A stretch of 64,000 bases of DNA from an uncultured Lachnospiraceae bacterium (GCA_910587045.1 CAJULG010000001.1:188116-252115), one strand, 5' to 3'; positions 48,828 to 57,700 are shown, counted from the first letter of the stretch. Made by a program: numbers and translations. Notes: generated by a model from the sequence alone, not told the origin.

Positions 48828-50120
48828 CTATTCCTCGAACCGTACCCGGATGGAGTTGGCATGGGCGGTCAGCTGCTCCGCTTCTGCAAATGCGATAATA
48901 TCCTTATGGATCGGCTCTAATGCTTCTCTGGAATAATATATGATACTGGACTTTTTCACGAAATCGTCCACCCCTAACGGAGAAAAGAACTTTGCTGTCC
49001 CGTTAGTCGGCAACACATGATTCGGCCCGGCAAAATAATCTCCTAATGGCTCGGAACTGTATTCCCCAAGGAAAATAGCTCCTGCATTCCGCACCTTCGT
49101 CATGACCTCAAACGGATTCCTTGTCACAATTTCCAGATGCTCGGATGCGATCTGATTCACTGCATCCAGGGCGTCCTCCATCGTTTCAGCCACCAGGATA
49201 TATCCAAAGCGGTCTAATGACCTGGTAATGATCTCCTTGCGGGATAACTGTTCCACGAACTGATCGACTGCATGAGAAACCTGCTCCGCCAGTTCGTCAC
49301 TGGTCGTCACCAGAATCGCACTTGCCAGTTCGTCATGCTCTGCCTGGGATAGCAGATCCGCTGCCACATACCTCGGATTCGCAGTTTCGTCCGCCAATAC
49401 CAGAATCTCGCTTGGTCCCGCGATCGAATCGATACCCACAAAGCCATTCACTGCCTTTTTTGCCAAAGCGACAAAGATATTACCAGGGCCCACGATCTTA
49501 TCCACAGACGGGATGCTCTGCGTTCCATAAGCCATAGCAGCGATCGCCTGGGCACCGCCGACCTTATATACTGCATCCACGCCTGCTTCACAGGCAGCGA
49601 CCAGTGTTGTGGAGCAGACCTTTCCCTCCGCATTGCACGGGGTTGCCATAATAATACTGTCAACACCCGCCACCTTAGCCGGTACAATATTCATCAGAAC
49701 AGAGGAAGGATAAGCCGCCTTTCCCCCCGGTACATACACACCCACCCGGTTCAGCGGCGTAAGCTTCTGTCCCAGTATTGTTCCATCCGGTTTTGAGTCA
49801 AACCAGCTGTACTGCTTCTGCTTTTCATGATAATCCCGGATATTTGCCAGGGATTTTCGAATCACCTCTAACAACTCCGGCGAGACCTCCCGGTAGGCAG
49901 CGGCAATCTCCTCCTCTTTAACCTTTATGGTGTCCGGCGTCAGGTGTGCATGATCAAACTGCTCTGTATAGCCGAATACGGCTGCATCCCCGTTCTTTGC
50001 CACCTGATCCACGATCTCCTGTACGGTTTCCGCGTAGGAGGCATAATGATTCGGACTCCGCTTTAATAGATCACTTAATATATTCTTCTTTGTTTCCTCT
50101 GTTAATCTTACCTTACGCAT
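48828..50120 (-). CDS. hisD: Histidinol dehydrogenase
   Basis: HisD oxidises histidinol to histidine in two NAD-dependent steps using Zn2+. The 430-residue protein shows VGVYVPGGKAAYPSSVLM, the family signature beginning IDSIAGPSEILVLADE, AQAEHDE-like SQAEHDELASAIL with zinc ligands, and GPNHVLPTNGTAKF. The start overlaps the hisG stop by 8 bases, so translation is coupled. The order hisZ-hisG-hisD-hisB is the common Firmicute arrangement. Confidence 0.97.
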   Translation of the reverse strand: MRKVRLTEETKKNILSDLLKRSPNHYASYAETVQEIVDQVAKNGDAAVFGYTEQFDHAHLTPDTIKVKEEEIAAAYREVSPELLEVIRKSLANIRDYHEKQKQYSWFDSKPDGTILGQKLTPLNRVGVYVPGGKAAYPSSVLMNIVPAKVAGVDSIIMATPCNAEGKVCSTTLVAACEAGVDAVYKVGGAQAIAAMAYGTQSIPSVDKIVGPGNIFVALAKKAVNGFVGIDSIAGPSEILVLADETANPRYVAADLLSQAEHDELASAILVTTSDELAEQVSHAVDQFVEQLSRKEIITRSLDRFGYILVAETMEDALDAVNQIASEHLEIVTRNPFEVMTKVRNAGAIFLGEYSSEPLGDYFAGPNHVLPTNGTAKFFSPLGVDDFVKKSSIIYYSREALEPIHKDIIAFAEAEQLTAHANSIRVRFEE

Positions 50121-50781
50121 TTCTGCCCTCCTTATCGCCTGTTCCTGTAATCAGCCCGTTCAGATCCTGCAACAGCTTTCGGATCCGGGTGTGTTCCATT
50201 TTCAGACTCACCTGATTCACAACAATTCTGGCTGACAGATCACAGATCTCCTCGATCACTTCCAGGCCATTCTCCCGCAGGGTCGTACCAGTCTCAACAA
50301 TGTCCACGATCACCTCCGACAGCCCGACGATCGGGGCCAGCTCAACGGAACCATTTAATTTTACGATCTCTACAGTCTGGTTCTTCTGATTCTGGAAGTA
50401 ATCCTTGGCAATATTCGGATACTTGGTTGCCACACGGATGATTTCATTGCGCTGTAGCCGCTCCCTTGCAGAAGCCGGTCCACATACACACATCCGGCAT
50501 TTTCCAAGATTCAGATCCAGAACCTCATACAGATTTCTGCCTTCCTCTAATATGGTATCCCTGCCTACCACACCAATATCCGCCGCTCCATATTCTACAT
50601 AAGTCGGCACATCCGATGCCTTGGCAAGAAAGAACTTCACCTTTAACTCCTCATTGACAAACAACAGCTTCCGGGTATCCGGATCCTTCATTTCTTCACA
50701 GGTGATTCCCACCTGCTCCAACAGGCCTAAGGTCTGCTTTGCCAGACGCCCTTTCGCAAGGGCAAATGTTAAATATCTCAT
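50113..50781 (-). CDS. hisG: ATP phosphoribosyltransferase, short catalytic form (HisG-S)
   Basis: HisG starts histidine synthesis by joining ATP and PRPP. The 222-residue protein has the catalytic domains only: FALAKGRLAKQTLGLL, ADIGVVGRDTILE, RVATKYPNIAKDYF, the PRPP loop EIVKLNGSVELAP and DIVETGTTLRENGLEV. It lacks the C-terminal regulatory domain of the long form, so it must work with HisZ, encoded immediately upstream. The ATG at 50781 follows TTGAGGATAACGAT. The feedback site for histidine would lie at the HisG-HisZ interface, as known for the family. Confidence 0.96.
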   Translation of the reverse strand: MRYLTFALAKGRLAKQTLGLLEQVGITCEEMKDPDTRKLLFVNEELKVKFFLAKASDVPTYVEYGAADIGVVGRDTILEEGRNLYEVLDLNLGKCRMCVCGPASARERLQRNEIIRVATKYPNIAKDYFQNQKNQTVEIVKLNGSVELAPIVGLSEVIVDIVETGTTLRENGLEVIEEICDLSARIVVNQVSLKMEHTRIRKLLQDLNGLITGTGDKEGRNA

Positions 50782-50791
50782 ATCGTTATCC

Positions 50792-52009
50792 TCAATTTCG
50801 TGTTCTATATTCCTCTGTGCCATCTTCTGCAATGTAGATCAGAGTCTCAAAATGCTCTCTTGCCGCATATGCCTCATAATCCTCCAGCGTCTTCTTTGCC
50901 GACATGCGGATCAGCTCTGCCTTCTTTCCTTCCTGCCGCATCCGGGAACCGAGCTCGATCGCTTTCTGCTGCCAGGTCTGATGATACAGGATCACAGCCT
51001 CCTTCTCTTCAATGACAACCGGAATATTCTGACGATCAATGGCTTTCATTAATTCGTCTATAACAAATGCAAAACCAATGGCAGGTGCATCCTTTCCGAA
51101 TTGCTTCAACAGGGCATTATAACGTCCGCCCCGGACAACTGCATCACCGGTGCCATAGGTATAACCCTTAAACAGAATTCCGGTATAGTATTTATAATCA
51201 CTAAGCATGCTGAGATCAAACCCCACTTGTGATTCACAATGATAATATGACAGGGCATGATATACCTTTTCCAGCCGGCTGATGGCTGTCAGAGAACGAT
51301 GATTCTGCACCAGACTTCGGGCACGTTCCAACATCTCCGGGCCTCCGAATAACTGGTCAAAGGAGGTCAGAACCTGCTTCATATGATCTGAAACAGTAAG
51401 ATGCTTCACATATTCTTCCAGACCAAAAAAGTTTTTGTTCATAATATATTCCCGGATAACAGCTTCCTCCTCCTCATCCAGGCCTGCTTCCTCAATAACA
51501 CCCTTGAAAAAATCCACTTCACCGACTTCGATCTGAAACTCATTCAGCCCTGCCGCCTGAAAGCAGTCCGCCACTGTTGCCAGCAGTTCTGCATCTGCTG
51601 CCGAACTGTCGTCATTGACAAACTCGACGCCTAACTGAGTAACCTCACACAGCTTTCCCTGATGGCTGATCTTATTACAGTAGGTATTCCCCTCGTAACA
51701 AAGCCGGATCGGCAGATCTTCATTTTCATAATACTTGGCTACACACCGTGCAATGCTTGGCGTAAAATCCGGGCGAAGCACCAGCGTATTATTCTCCCGG
51801 TCAAAAAGCTTGAACATCTCATTGGATGGTGCAGACCCCTTATCCTTGCTGAATATATCAAAATATTCAAAGGCCGGTGTCTGAATGTCATGATAACTAT
51901 ATAATTCCAGCACATGATGAAGCGCTTCCATTACCTTTCGCTTTCTCTTATACTCATTATCGTAGATGTCACGCACCCCGTCCGGTGTATGTAGTAATTT
52001 TTCTTTCAT
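50792..52009 (-). CDS. hisZ: ATP phosphoribosyltransferase regulatory subunit HisZ
   Basis: HisZ is a histidyl-tRNA-synthetase-like protein without charging activity that activates HisG-S. The 405-residue protein has the class II core: LLHTPDGVRDIYDNE, LVLRPDFTPSIARCVAKYY, ENEDLPIRLCYEGNTYC, and GDAVVRGGRYNALLKQFGKD followed by PAIGFAFVIDEL. It carries a short C-terminal part. Genuine HisRS would have a full anticodon-binding domain. Position directly before hisG supports HisZ. It starts after TTTGAAGGAGAGCACAG and opens the operon about 40 bases after a predicted promoter. Confidence 0.95.
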   Translation of the reverse strand: MKEKLLHTPDGVRDIYDNEYKRKRKVMEALHHVLELYSYHDIQTPAFEYFDIFSKDKGSAPSNEMFKLFDRENNTLVLRPDFTPSIARCVAKYYENEDLPIRLCYEGNTYCNKISHQGKLCEVTQLGVEFVNDDSSAADAELLATVADCFQAAGLNEFQIEVGEVDFFKGVIEEAGLDEEEEAVIREYIMNKNFFGLEEYVKHLTVSDHMKQVLTSFDQLFGGPEMLERARSLVQNHRSLTAISRLEKVYHALSYYHCESQVGFDLSMLSDYKYYTGILFKGYTYGTGDAVVRGGRYNALLKQFGKDAPAIGFAFVIDELMKAIDRQNIPVVIEEKEAVILYHQTWQQKAIELGSRMRQEGKKAELIRMSAKKTLEDYEAYAAREHFETLIYIAEDGTEEYRTRN

Positions 52010-52050
52010 CTGTGCTCTCCTTCAAACAAGCGATATATAATCACTCAAAT

Positions 52051-52079
52051 AGTCTACTACATTACCGTTTTTTTTTCAA
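52051..52079 (-). promoter_or_regulatory. Possible promoter of the his operon
   Basis: On the minus strand TTGAAA (52079-52074), 17 bases, TAGACT (52056-52051). The leader to hisZ is only about 35-40 bases, too short for a T-box. Confidence 0.45.
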
Positions 52080-52101
52080 GTTGACGTTTTTGCAAAATAA
52101 G

Positions 52102-52142
52102 AAAAAGGAACCTTTATCCTTTTCTGATAAAAGCTCCTTTTC
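52102..52142 (-). terminator. Intrinsic terminator after the radical SAM gene
   Basis: GGAGCTTTTATC pairs with GATAAAGGTTCC (12 bp with two G-U; 52137-52126 with 52118-52107), flanked by A and T runs and followed by TTTTTC, one base past the gene's stop codon. Confidence 0.85.
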
Positions 52143-52143
52143 T

Positions 52144-52749
52144 TCACCGTATTATATATGAAAATTCTTCAATGTCCTCAAATCCGCGATCCTTCAACCA
52201 TTTCACACTGGCGGCAATATCCGCTTCATCGGAATAGCCCGGGATATACGGTACCCGGATCCTGCATTTTCCCTGCATTCCCTGACCGGCGATATATTCC
52301 AGATTCCGGATCACCGCTTCATTGGACTGCTTTGTATAGCGCTGATACAGCACCGGATCCATGGTCTTGATATCGATTATAAACTGATGTACGGGTTCTA
52401 GCAAAGAGGTCAGCTTATCGTGCGGTACACATAATGAAGTCTCCAGCGTAACATTTACAAACTCCGGCAGAATGGAGAACAGCCCGCTGATCGCTTCGCT
52501 ATGCAGCAGGGATTCTCCGCCGCCAAAGGTAATACCGCCATTGGTGGCTACAAAATAACAATAGTCCTGCAGCAGAATCTCCAGCAATGCTTCCTTCGTA
52601 TATTCCTTATATGGTTTTGTATGCAGAATATCCTTGTTGATACAGTATTCGCATTCTAACGGACAGCCATATAAGCCAACTAAAGTGGTAACCCCTTCTC
52701 CGTCCGTAGTCAGCCGGTGACGGTTAATAGACTGAACCTTAAACTTCAT
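52144..52749 (-). CDS. Radical SAM enzyme, pyruvate formate-lyase-activating-enzyme-like
   Basis: The 201-residue protein has the radical SAM cluster motif CPLECEYC (CxxxCxxC) and the typical GGITFGGGESLLH glycine-rich SAM site. It also has VTLETSL, FIIDIKTMD and RIRVPYIPGY blocks found in PflA/NrdG-like activases. It is shorter than PflA (about 245) and there is no glycyl-radical enzyme gene nearby. AGGAGTTTGTAT sets the ATG at 52749; TTG two codons earlier is less likely. It follows by 11 bases a gene for a Cys-motif protein with a lipobox, which is therefore its likely partner. Target unknown. Confidence 0.85.
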   Translation of the reverse strand: MKFKVQSINRHRLTTDGEGVTTLVGLYGCPLECEYCINKDILHTKPYKEYTKEALLEILLQDYCYFVATNGGITFGGGESLLHSEAISGLFSILPEFVNVTLETSLCVPHDKLTSLLEPVHQFIIDIKTMDPVLYQRYTKQSNEAVIRNLEYIAGQGMQGKCRIRVPYIPGYSDEADIAASVKWLKDRGFEDIEEFSYIIR

Positions 52750-52760
52750 ATACAAACTCC

Positions 52761-53291
52761 TCAGTTCTCTGAAGACGGATCCGTCATGATAACTTCTCCT
52801 GTCTCATAATCCGTAGACGGAGCGATCATAATATCCCCTTCCAGTTCATACGCTTCAACCGTTGTATTCTCATTCACATCCTCTGTGCTGTTCTCCTCAC
52901 TGTCATAAGAAGTATCTCCTTCCAGCTCATCCTCAGGCGGAATATACTCTACGGCTCCAGTCTCAGGTGGAATATACTCTTCTTCTCCAGCCAGTTGTTG
53001 CTCCGTTACCGCATTTTTAATCAGAATTGGCCCAACACCCTCCACAGTTCCCTTTGCTGCCGGCGTACAGCCACTCAGTCCCACTGCCATGGTAACGACA
53101 CCGGCTGCAACGGCGGTCTTTGCCAGAATTGCCTGATTTAACTGTTCCTCCTCCTGCCTGCATTTCGGACACGTACCCGAGCATTTCCCTTCAAAGGTAC
53201 ATTCCCGCTGATGCAGATCAATATCCAGAACATCCGCTATCCTTTTTCGAATCTGCTTTAAAGCCTTACACTTTTCTTTATTTACATCCAT
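52761..53291 (-). CDS. Cys-motif protein with internal lipobox-like segment, unknown function
   Basis: The 176-residue protein has three parts. Residues 1-50 (MDVNKEKCKALKQIRKRIAD...) contain CTFEGKCSGTCPKC, that is Cys-x5-Cys-x3-Cys-x2-Cys, a possible metal or Fe-S site. A hydrophobic segment (about residues 57-75) ends in AVGLSGCTPA, a lipobox-like LSGC. The rest is acidic and Ser/Thr/Glu-rich with a short repeat (EEYIPPETGAVEYIPPEDE). A lipobox this far from the N-terminus would be unusual for a normal lipoprotein signal. AGGAGGAAGCGGT sets the ATG at 53291. It lies 11 bases before the radical SAM gene, suggesting enzyme and substrate or partner. Confidence 0.72.
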   Translation of the reverse strand: MDVNKEKCKALKQIRKRIADVLDIDLHQRECTFEGKCSGTCPKCRQEEEQLNQAILAKTAVAAGVVTMAVGLSGCTPAAKGTVEGVGPILIKNAVTEQQLAGEEEYIPPETGAVEYIPPEDELEGDTSYDSEENSTEDVNENTTVEAYELEGDIMIAPSTDYETGEVIMTDPSSEN

Positions 53292-53385
53292 ACCGCTTCC
53301 TCCTGACTGATATCCACTTTCCACTTCTGCAACATAATCGTCACTAATATAGTGTCCGGATATCTGCAAAGTGTTGCAATAATTT

Positions 53386-53919
53386 TTATTCCCGTGTCAT
53401 TAAATCTCTGCTCAGCGGTTCCAGGTAATGAACCAGGATACCTCCCTTTGCGCGGATAAAGTTCTTCCTGTCTAATTCCGCATACTTAAAATTCTTAGGA
53501 TGTCCTTTCTCTATGCGTTCCACGTATCCCTTCAGTTCCTGAAAGGGCATATAATATAATTCATTCCGCGTCGTAAAGAAAATGATCAGAAAACTGATTC
53601 CCTGCTGTGCTTCAAATTCCTCCATAAACCGGTACTGATGCTCATGGATATTCTGCATTGAAAACGTGTCAGTGGTACATTCCTTGGCATCAAAGCAGAC
53701 CGGCACCCCCTGTACCACACCGATATAGTCTACCGTTGAGTCCTTTTCAAAATATGCCAGAGTGATCTGGCTGCTCTCTTTATCAATTTTAACCGGTTTG
53801 ATCGGCGTTGGTATCTTCTGTACCAGTGCAAGTCCCTTTTCCCGATACATATCATTGGAAAGATTGATCAGATCCTCCAGGGTTGATCCGCGCAGCCCCC
53901 GGCTGTTCCATGTTGCCAT
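53386..53919 (-). CDS. recU: Holliday junction resolvase RecU
   Basis: RecU cleaves four-way DNA junctions in Firmicutes and also binds RecA. The 177-residue protein has the family start WNSRGLRGSTLEDLINLSND. KIPTPIKPVKID follows, then the nuclease core DYIGVVQGVPVCFDAKEC (Asp, Asp and Lys of the PD-(D/E)xK-like site), HEHQYRFMEEFEAQQGISF and FTTRNELYYM. Length is on the short side of normal (about 170-200). The SD is weak. It is not next to a penicillin-binding protein gene, unlike Bacillus. Confidence 0.9.
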   Translation of the reverse strand: MATWNSRGLRGSTLEDLINLSNDMYREKGLALVQKIPTPIKPVKIDKESSQITLAYFEKDSTVDYIGVVQGVPVCFDAKECTTDTFSMQNIHEHQYRFMEEFEAQQGISFLIIFFTTRNELYYMPFQELKGYVERIEKGHPKNFKYAELDRKNFIRAKGGILVHYLEPLSRDLMTRE

Positions 53920-53950
53920 AATAAAATCCGTACATTCCCTTCTTCTAAAT

Positions 53951-54994
53951 TCAACTGCTCTGTCTCTGCTCGATCCGACTTATCTGGTTCTGTCCCCATA
54001 ACAATTCCAATGCTTTCCGGTACTTTCCCGATAAAGGCGCCCGGAACTCCATACCGGAAATATCAGAAAGCGGCCCCTTCACCATCGGAAATACGACTCG
54101 ATATGCATGAAGAAACTGATTCTGAATTCCAAATCTTCTACGAAACTCCAAATTCTGTTCCCGGCTCCCGTATCTGGCATCGCCCAGTACCGGATGTCCC
54201 AGATAGGCAAGATGTGCCCGTATCTGATGGCTTTTCCCGGTGACCAGCTTCACCTCCAGCAGAGTATAACTCTCATTCCATTGCAACGGCCGGTAATGCG
54301 TTTCGATCCGGTCGCTCCCCTGTATCGGATGACTGCTCACCTGAACCTGGTTTTTTGCCGGATCCTTTTGCAGATATGCAACAGCCTGCATAGGCTCCGT
54401 CATAACTCCGGCTGCCAGCGTCAGATAATACTTCTCCAGACTACGATCCCGCAGCATCCGGGACAGCTCCTGACTGCCCGCCAGAGAAATACCGGCTAAC
54501 AGAATTCCGCTGGTGTTCCGGTCTAACCGGTTGCAGACCGATGGCGTAAAGGTCTGAAGCTGCTCTTCCTGAATGCTTCCCTGCTCCAGTAAATACCGGA
54601 TCATCTGCTCATTGATAGAATTATCCTCCGGTCCGGCCTTCTGAGACAGGATACCGGCCGGTTTATTCAGGATCATAATATGATCATCCTGATACAGAAT
54701 CCTGTCTGCAGATAAAGACGGCAGGCCTGCCCTGAAGGGGCTTTTATCCAGATTATGAGGTTCCGGATATCGATCCTGATGAAACTTTTCAAACGTGTCG
54801 TCTGAAAGATAAATCTGTATCCGGTCACCGGACTGAAGAATTTCTCCTCCGTCTGCCCGCTTATCATTTAGTTTAATATTTTTCTTTCGAAGCATTTTGT
54901 AAAGAAAGCCTTTTGGCGCCTGATTCAGCAACTTCTCAAGCAGCTTTGTCAACCGTTGCCCGGCCTCATTGCTTCCAACCGTAATTTCTTTCAT
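53951..54994 (-). CDS. RluA-family 23S rRNA pseudouridine synthase
   Basis: The 347-residue protein has an N-terminal S4 RNA-binding domain (QRLTKLLEKLLNQAPKGFLYKML region) and a RluA-type catalytic domain. The catalytic Asp is in CNRLDRNTSGILL. VTGKSHQIRAHLAYLGHPVLGDARYG is the usual second motif (quoted here as KSHQIRAHLAYLGHP). It isomerises uridine in rRNA, probably as an RluC/RluD homologue, but the exact site cannot be told. It is separated from recU by 31 bases on the same strand. Confidence 0.92.
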   Translation of the reverse strand: MKEITVGSNEAGQRLTKLLEKLLNQAPKGFLYKMLRKKNIKLNDKRADGGEILQSGDRIQIYLSDDTFEKFHQDRYPEPHNLDKSPFRAGLPSLSADRILYQDDHIMILNKPAGILSQKAGPEDNSINEQMIRYLLEQGSIQEEQLQTFTPSVCNRLDRNTSGILLAGISLAGSQELSRMLRDRSLEKYYLTLAAGVMTEPMQAVAYLQKDPAKNQVQVSSHPIQGSDRIETHYRPLQWNESYTLLEVKLVTGKSHQIRAHLAYLGHPVLGDARYGSREQNLEFRRRFGIQNQFLHAYRVVFPMVKGPLSDISGMEFRAPLSGKYRKALELLWGQNQISRIEQRQSS

Positions 54995-55033
54995 TGTTTT
55001 CCCGTTTCTCTGTTCCTGGTTTATACTATTTTC

Positions 55034-55606
55034 CTATACACTGATATCCAGCATCCGCTGTCTCAAACGGTCGCAGACGGAAGACAGATCTGCTTCTGTC
55101 ACCTCTGCTGCGTTCACTTGTTCCAGCAATTCATCTACAGAGTAAACCGTAACGGCTAAATAAGGATAACTGGTTCTGTTGATGATGTCCTGAATATACT
55201 CCCGTTGCTGCTCTGCTCCGTAGCTTTTCTCATTGGAGCCACCCCATAACAGATAAATATTACCCTGATCAATAACCAGGCAGGCAGCAAAGGATATCGC
55301 TTCATAGGCGCTCAGTGCCATATCATATAAGACAATACAGTTCCTTCGCCGGCCCAGTTGTTCATCAATACGCGCTCCATCCTCCTCGTTCAGAGAACGG
55401 AATCTTACAACGATCAGCCACTGGATCAACAGCCACGCAAAGGGCAGCACCAGCAGCACCGGCACAATGATGGCCGCATGCCGGAACGTACCAAACAGAA
55501 TTCCCACCGTAAATACACCGGCAGTGATCACTCCGGCCAGCACCAGTGAATATAATCTGTATCGTTTTTTTAATGCATCAATGTAACCCAATGTTCCTTT
55601 TTCCAT
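55034..55606 (-). CDS. Two-helix membrane protein, unknown function
   Basis: The 190-residue protein has two adjacent hydrophobic helices (about residues 19-42 and 46-67; LVLAGVITAGVFTVGILFG and IIVPVLLVLPFAWLLIQWLI). A cytosolic or extracytoplasmic domain of about 120 residues follows (RRRNCIVLYDMALSAYEAIS, GNIYLLWGG, SVDELLEQVNAAEV). No family is recognised. AGAAAGGATAAAC precedes the ATG at 55606. It lies between HAD and RluA-type genes on the same strand, with short gaps. Confidence 0.7.
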   Translation of the reverse strand: MEKGTLGYIDALKKRYRLYSLVLAGVITAGVFTVGILFGTFRHAAIIVPVLLVLPFAWLLIQWLIVVRFRSLNEEDGARIDEQLGRRRNCIVLYDMALSAYEAISFAACLVIDQGNIYLLWGGSNEKSYGAEQQREYIQDIINRTSYPYLAVTVYSVDELLEQVNAAEVTEADLSSVCDRLRQRMLDISV

Positions 55607-55629
55607 TTTTGTTTATCCTTCTTTTCTTA

Positions 55630-56319
55630 CTATTTCTCATCTGCCAGAAGTTCCATGTAATCCTGGATCGCATAATCCGCCTCCTGCTGCTTTTCTTCCC
55701 AGATTGCAGCACTGGCCGGATCTGCAACCGCACAGGTACGCATGCCTGCCCGTTTTCCTGCCCGGATTCCCTCTACTATATCTTCAAAGACCAGACAATA
55801 TTCCGGAGCTACACCTAAATCCTCTGCAACCAGTAAATAAATATCCGGTTCCGGCTTTCCATGGCTTACCTCACAAGCAGTATGTACGGAATCCATCATG
55901 CTGCGGATTCCCTGTGCCAGCAGAGCAATTTCAACCAGATGCTTCGAATTGCTGGTAGCCACGCCCGTCTTGATACCCATTTTTTTCAAATTACGGATAA
56001 ATGCATAGGCACCTTCCTTCATGGGTACCTCGCTGGCATATTTTTCCTCCGCCATCCGGTTCCAGATTTCCTTCATTTCTTCTATCGTATCTGAAATCAT
56101 AAAATGCTTCCGGATATAATCGGCGGTTTCCGTAAAACTCATACCGGATATCTGCTTTTGCAGACCATCTGGCACCTCCATTCCATGCTGCTTAAAATAT
56201 TCCCGGTCAATGGCTTCCCATACCCACATGGAATCTACCAGTGTTCCATCCAGGTCAAATATAACAGCCTGAATGCCATCCAGAATACGTCCGCAATACT
56301 CCCTGTTCTGTATCTCCAC
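55630..56319 (-). CDS. HAD-superfamily hydrolase, beta-phosphoglucomutase-like
   Basis: The 229-residue protein has HAD motif I VIFDLDGTLVDS, a helical cap, motif II VATSNS, motif III Lys in HGKPEPDIY and motif IV CLVFEDIVEGI. This matches subfamily IA phosphatases and phosphoglucomutases (PGMB/YcjU-like). Substrate is unknown. I start at GTG 56319, where GGAGG lies 8 bases away and the preceding TAG shares its G with the GTG (TAGTG). An in-frame TTG five codons earlier lies too close to an SD. The overlap suggests translation coupled to the rRNA methyltransferase gene. Confidence 0.88.
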   Translation of the reverse strand: MEIQNREYCGRILDGIQAVIFDLDGTLVDSMWVWEAIDREYFKQHGMEVPDGLQKQISGMSFTETADYIRKHFMISDTIEEMKEIWNRMAEEKYASEVPMKEGAYAFIRNLKKMGIKTGVATSNSKHLVEIALLAQGIRSMMDSVHTACEVSHGKPEPDIYLLVAEDLGVAPEYCLVFEDIVEGIRAGKRAGMRTCAVADPASAAIWEEKQQEADYAIQDYMELLADEK

Positions 56320-57680
56320 TAGAGCCACCTCCAACCTGCTAAATACTTATTCTTTAAGGTTCCGTTGGTCAGTTTTCCCCATCCCAGAGGATATCCGTCT
56401 ACACCAAACAATACCATTCCATTCCTGCCTTCCAATTCTATAGTCTCTCCCTTCAGATAACGGATCACCCGCTCATCGGAAGCCTCCAGAGATATGGAAT
56501 TTTCATACTCCTCCATGCGGAGTGCCATTGCCAGTGACTGGCTGGGTTCAAACCGGTTCTTTTTTATTTCTCCCAAAAATAAACCATTTCGCAACAATCG
56601 AAGCCCTTTTACATTCGGCATTTCTTCCGGCAGATAATATAGCCGGTCCTTCTGAAGCTCGAAACGTCTATCGTCCCAGCCCCACCGGACTCCATGCAAA
56701 AATTTCTCAGCTTCCTCCGGCAGTTTCACTTTTGCAGGATGATACCAGTTTACTCCATGCACTTCTTCGGATTGCTGCTTCCTTAGCATTGCCACAAAGT
56801 GTCCCTCCCCTTGTATACGGTGGGGCCACAGACGCCGACAGTTCCGTATCGCTGGATTCCCGGTCTGACTCCATTCCACATGTCCCGTGTCAAAACCATC
56901 ATAAACGGGCAGTTCCACCAGTTCTAATTCCGGTGCCAGCTCCAGCAGATAATCAATCGCCTGTTCATTCTCCTCCATGGAAAAGGTGCAGGTAGAATAT
57001 ACCAGACTGCCGCCGGGACGCAGGCATTTCACCATTTCCCGCAGGATGCTCCGCTGCAGATTCACAAACAGTTCCACTCCATTGCTTTCCCATGCTCTTA
57101 TCATGGATGCAGATTTTCGAAACATACCCTCTCCGGAACAGGGGGCATCAATTAATATCTTATCAAAAAAATCTGTAAAATGTTCTGCGATCACATTGGA
57201 AGGTTCACTTACCACTAACGCATTCCGCACACCAAAAAGCTCCAGATTCTTAAGCAGCGCTTTTGCTCTGGAGTTACTGATATCATTGGAAACCAGAAGA
57301 CCGGTTCCCTGCAGTCTGGCGGCCAGTTCTGTAGATTTGCCTCCGGGTGCTGCACAGATGTCCAATACCCGGTCTCCTGCTGCAATCGGAAGCACACTTG
57401 CCGGTGTCATGGCACTTGGCTCCTGAATATAATAAAGTCCGGCATAATAATACGGATGTTTTGCCGGCTGCTGTGATTCTTCATAATAAAAGCCATTTGC
57501 ACACCAGGGAACCGGCCTTAGTGAAAATGGAGATATCCGCAGAAAATCTTCTACGGATATCTTACTCGTATTTACTCGTAACCCATGAAAGGAAGGTGTA
57601 TCCAGAACGTTCTGATATCTGCTAAATTCCTCCCCTAACATGACTTTCATTCGTTTTTCAAAGTTCTCTGGTAATTTCAT
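56319..57680 (-). CDS. RsmB/RsmF-type RNA cytosine-C5 methyltransferase (NOL1/NOP2/Sun family)
   Basis: The 453-residue protein methylates a cytosine, probably in 16S rRNA. SAM motif LDICAAPGGKSTELA, motif IV DAPCSGEGMFRK and motif VI VYSTCTFSMEENE (the two catalytic Cys residues) are intact. The C-terminal region with LRLLRNGLFLGEIKKNRFEPS and GYPLGWGK resembles the PUA-like tail of RsmF/YebU-type Firmicute enzymes. The start at 57680 follows GGGAGATTATAA. It is 20 bases from the small alarmone synthetase gene on the same strand. Confidence 0.92.
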   Translation of the reverse strand: MKLPENFEKRMKVMLGEEFSRYQNVLDTPSFHGLRVNTSKISVEDFLRISPFSLRPVPWCANGFYYEESQQPAKHPYYYAGLYYIQEPSAMTPASVLPIAAGDRVLDICAAPGGKSTELAARLQGTGLLVSNDISNSRAKALLKNLELFGVRNALVVSEPSNVIAEHFTDFFDKILIDAPCSGEGMFRKSASMIRAWESNGVELFVNLQRSILREMVKCLRPGGSLVYSTCTFSMEENEQAIDYLLELAPELELVELPVYDGFDTGHVEWSQTGNPAIRNCRRLWPHRIQGEGHFVAMLRKQQSEEVHGVNWYHPAKVKLPEEAEKFLHGVRWGWDDRRFELQKDRLYYLPEEMPNVKGLRLLRNGLFLGEIKKNRFEPSQSLAMALRMEEYENSISLEASDERVIRYLKGETIELEGRNGMVLFGVDGYPLGWGKLTNGTLKNKYLAGWRWL

Positions 57681-57700
57681 TTATAATCTCCCGATGTTAT

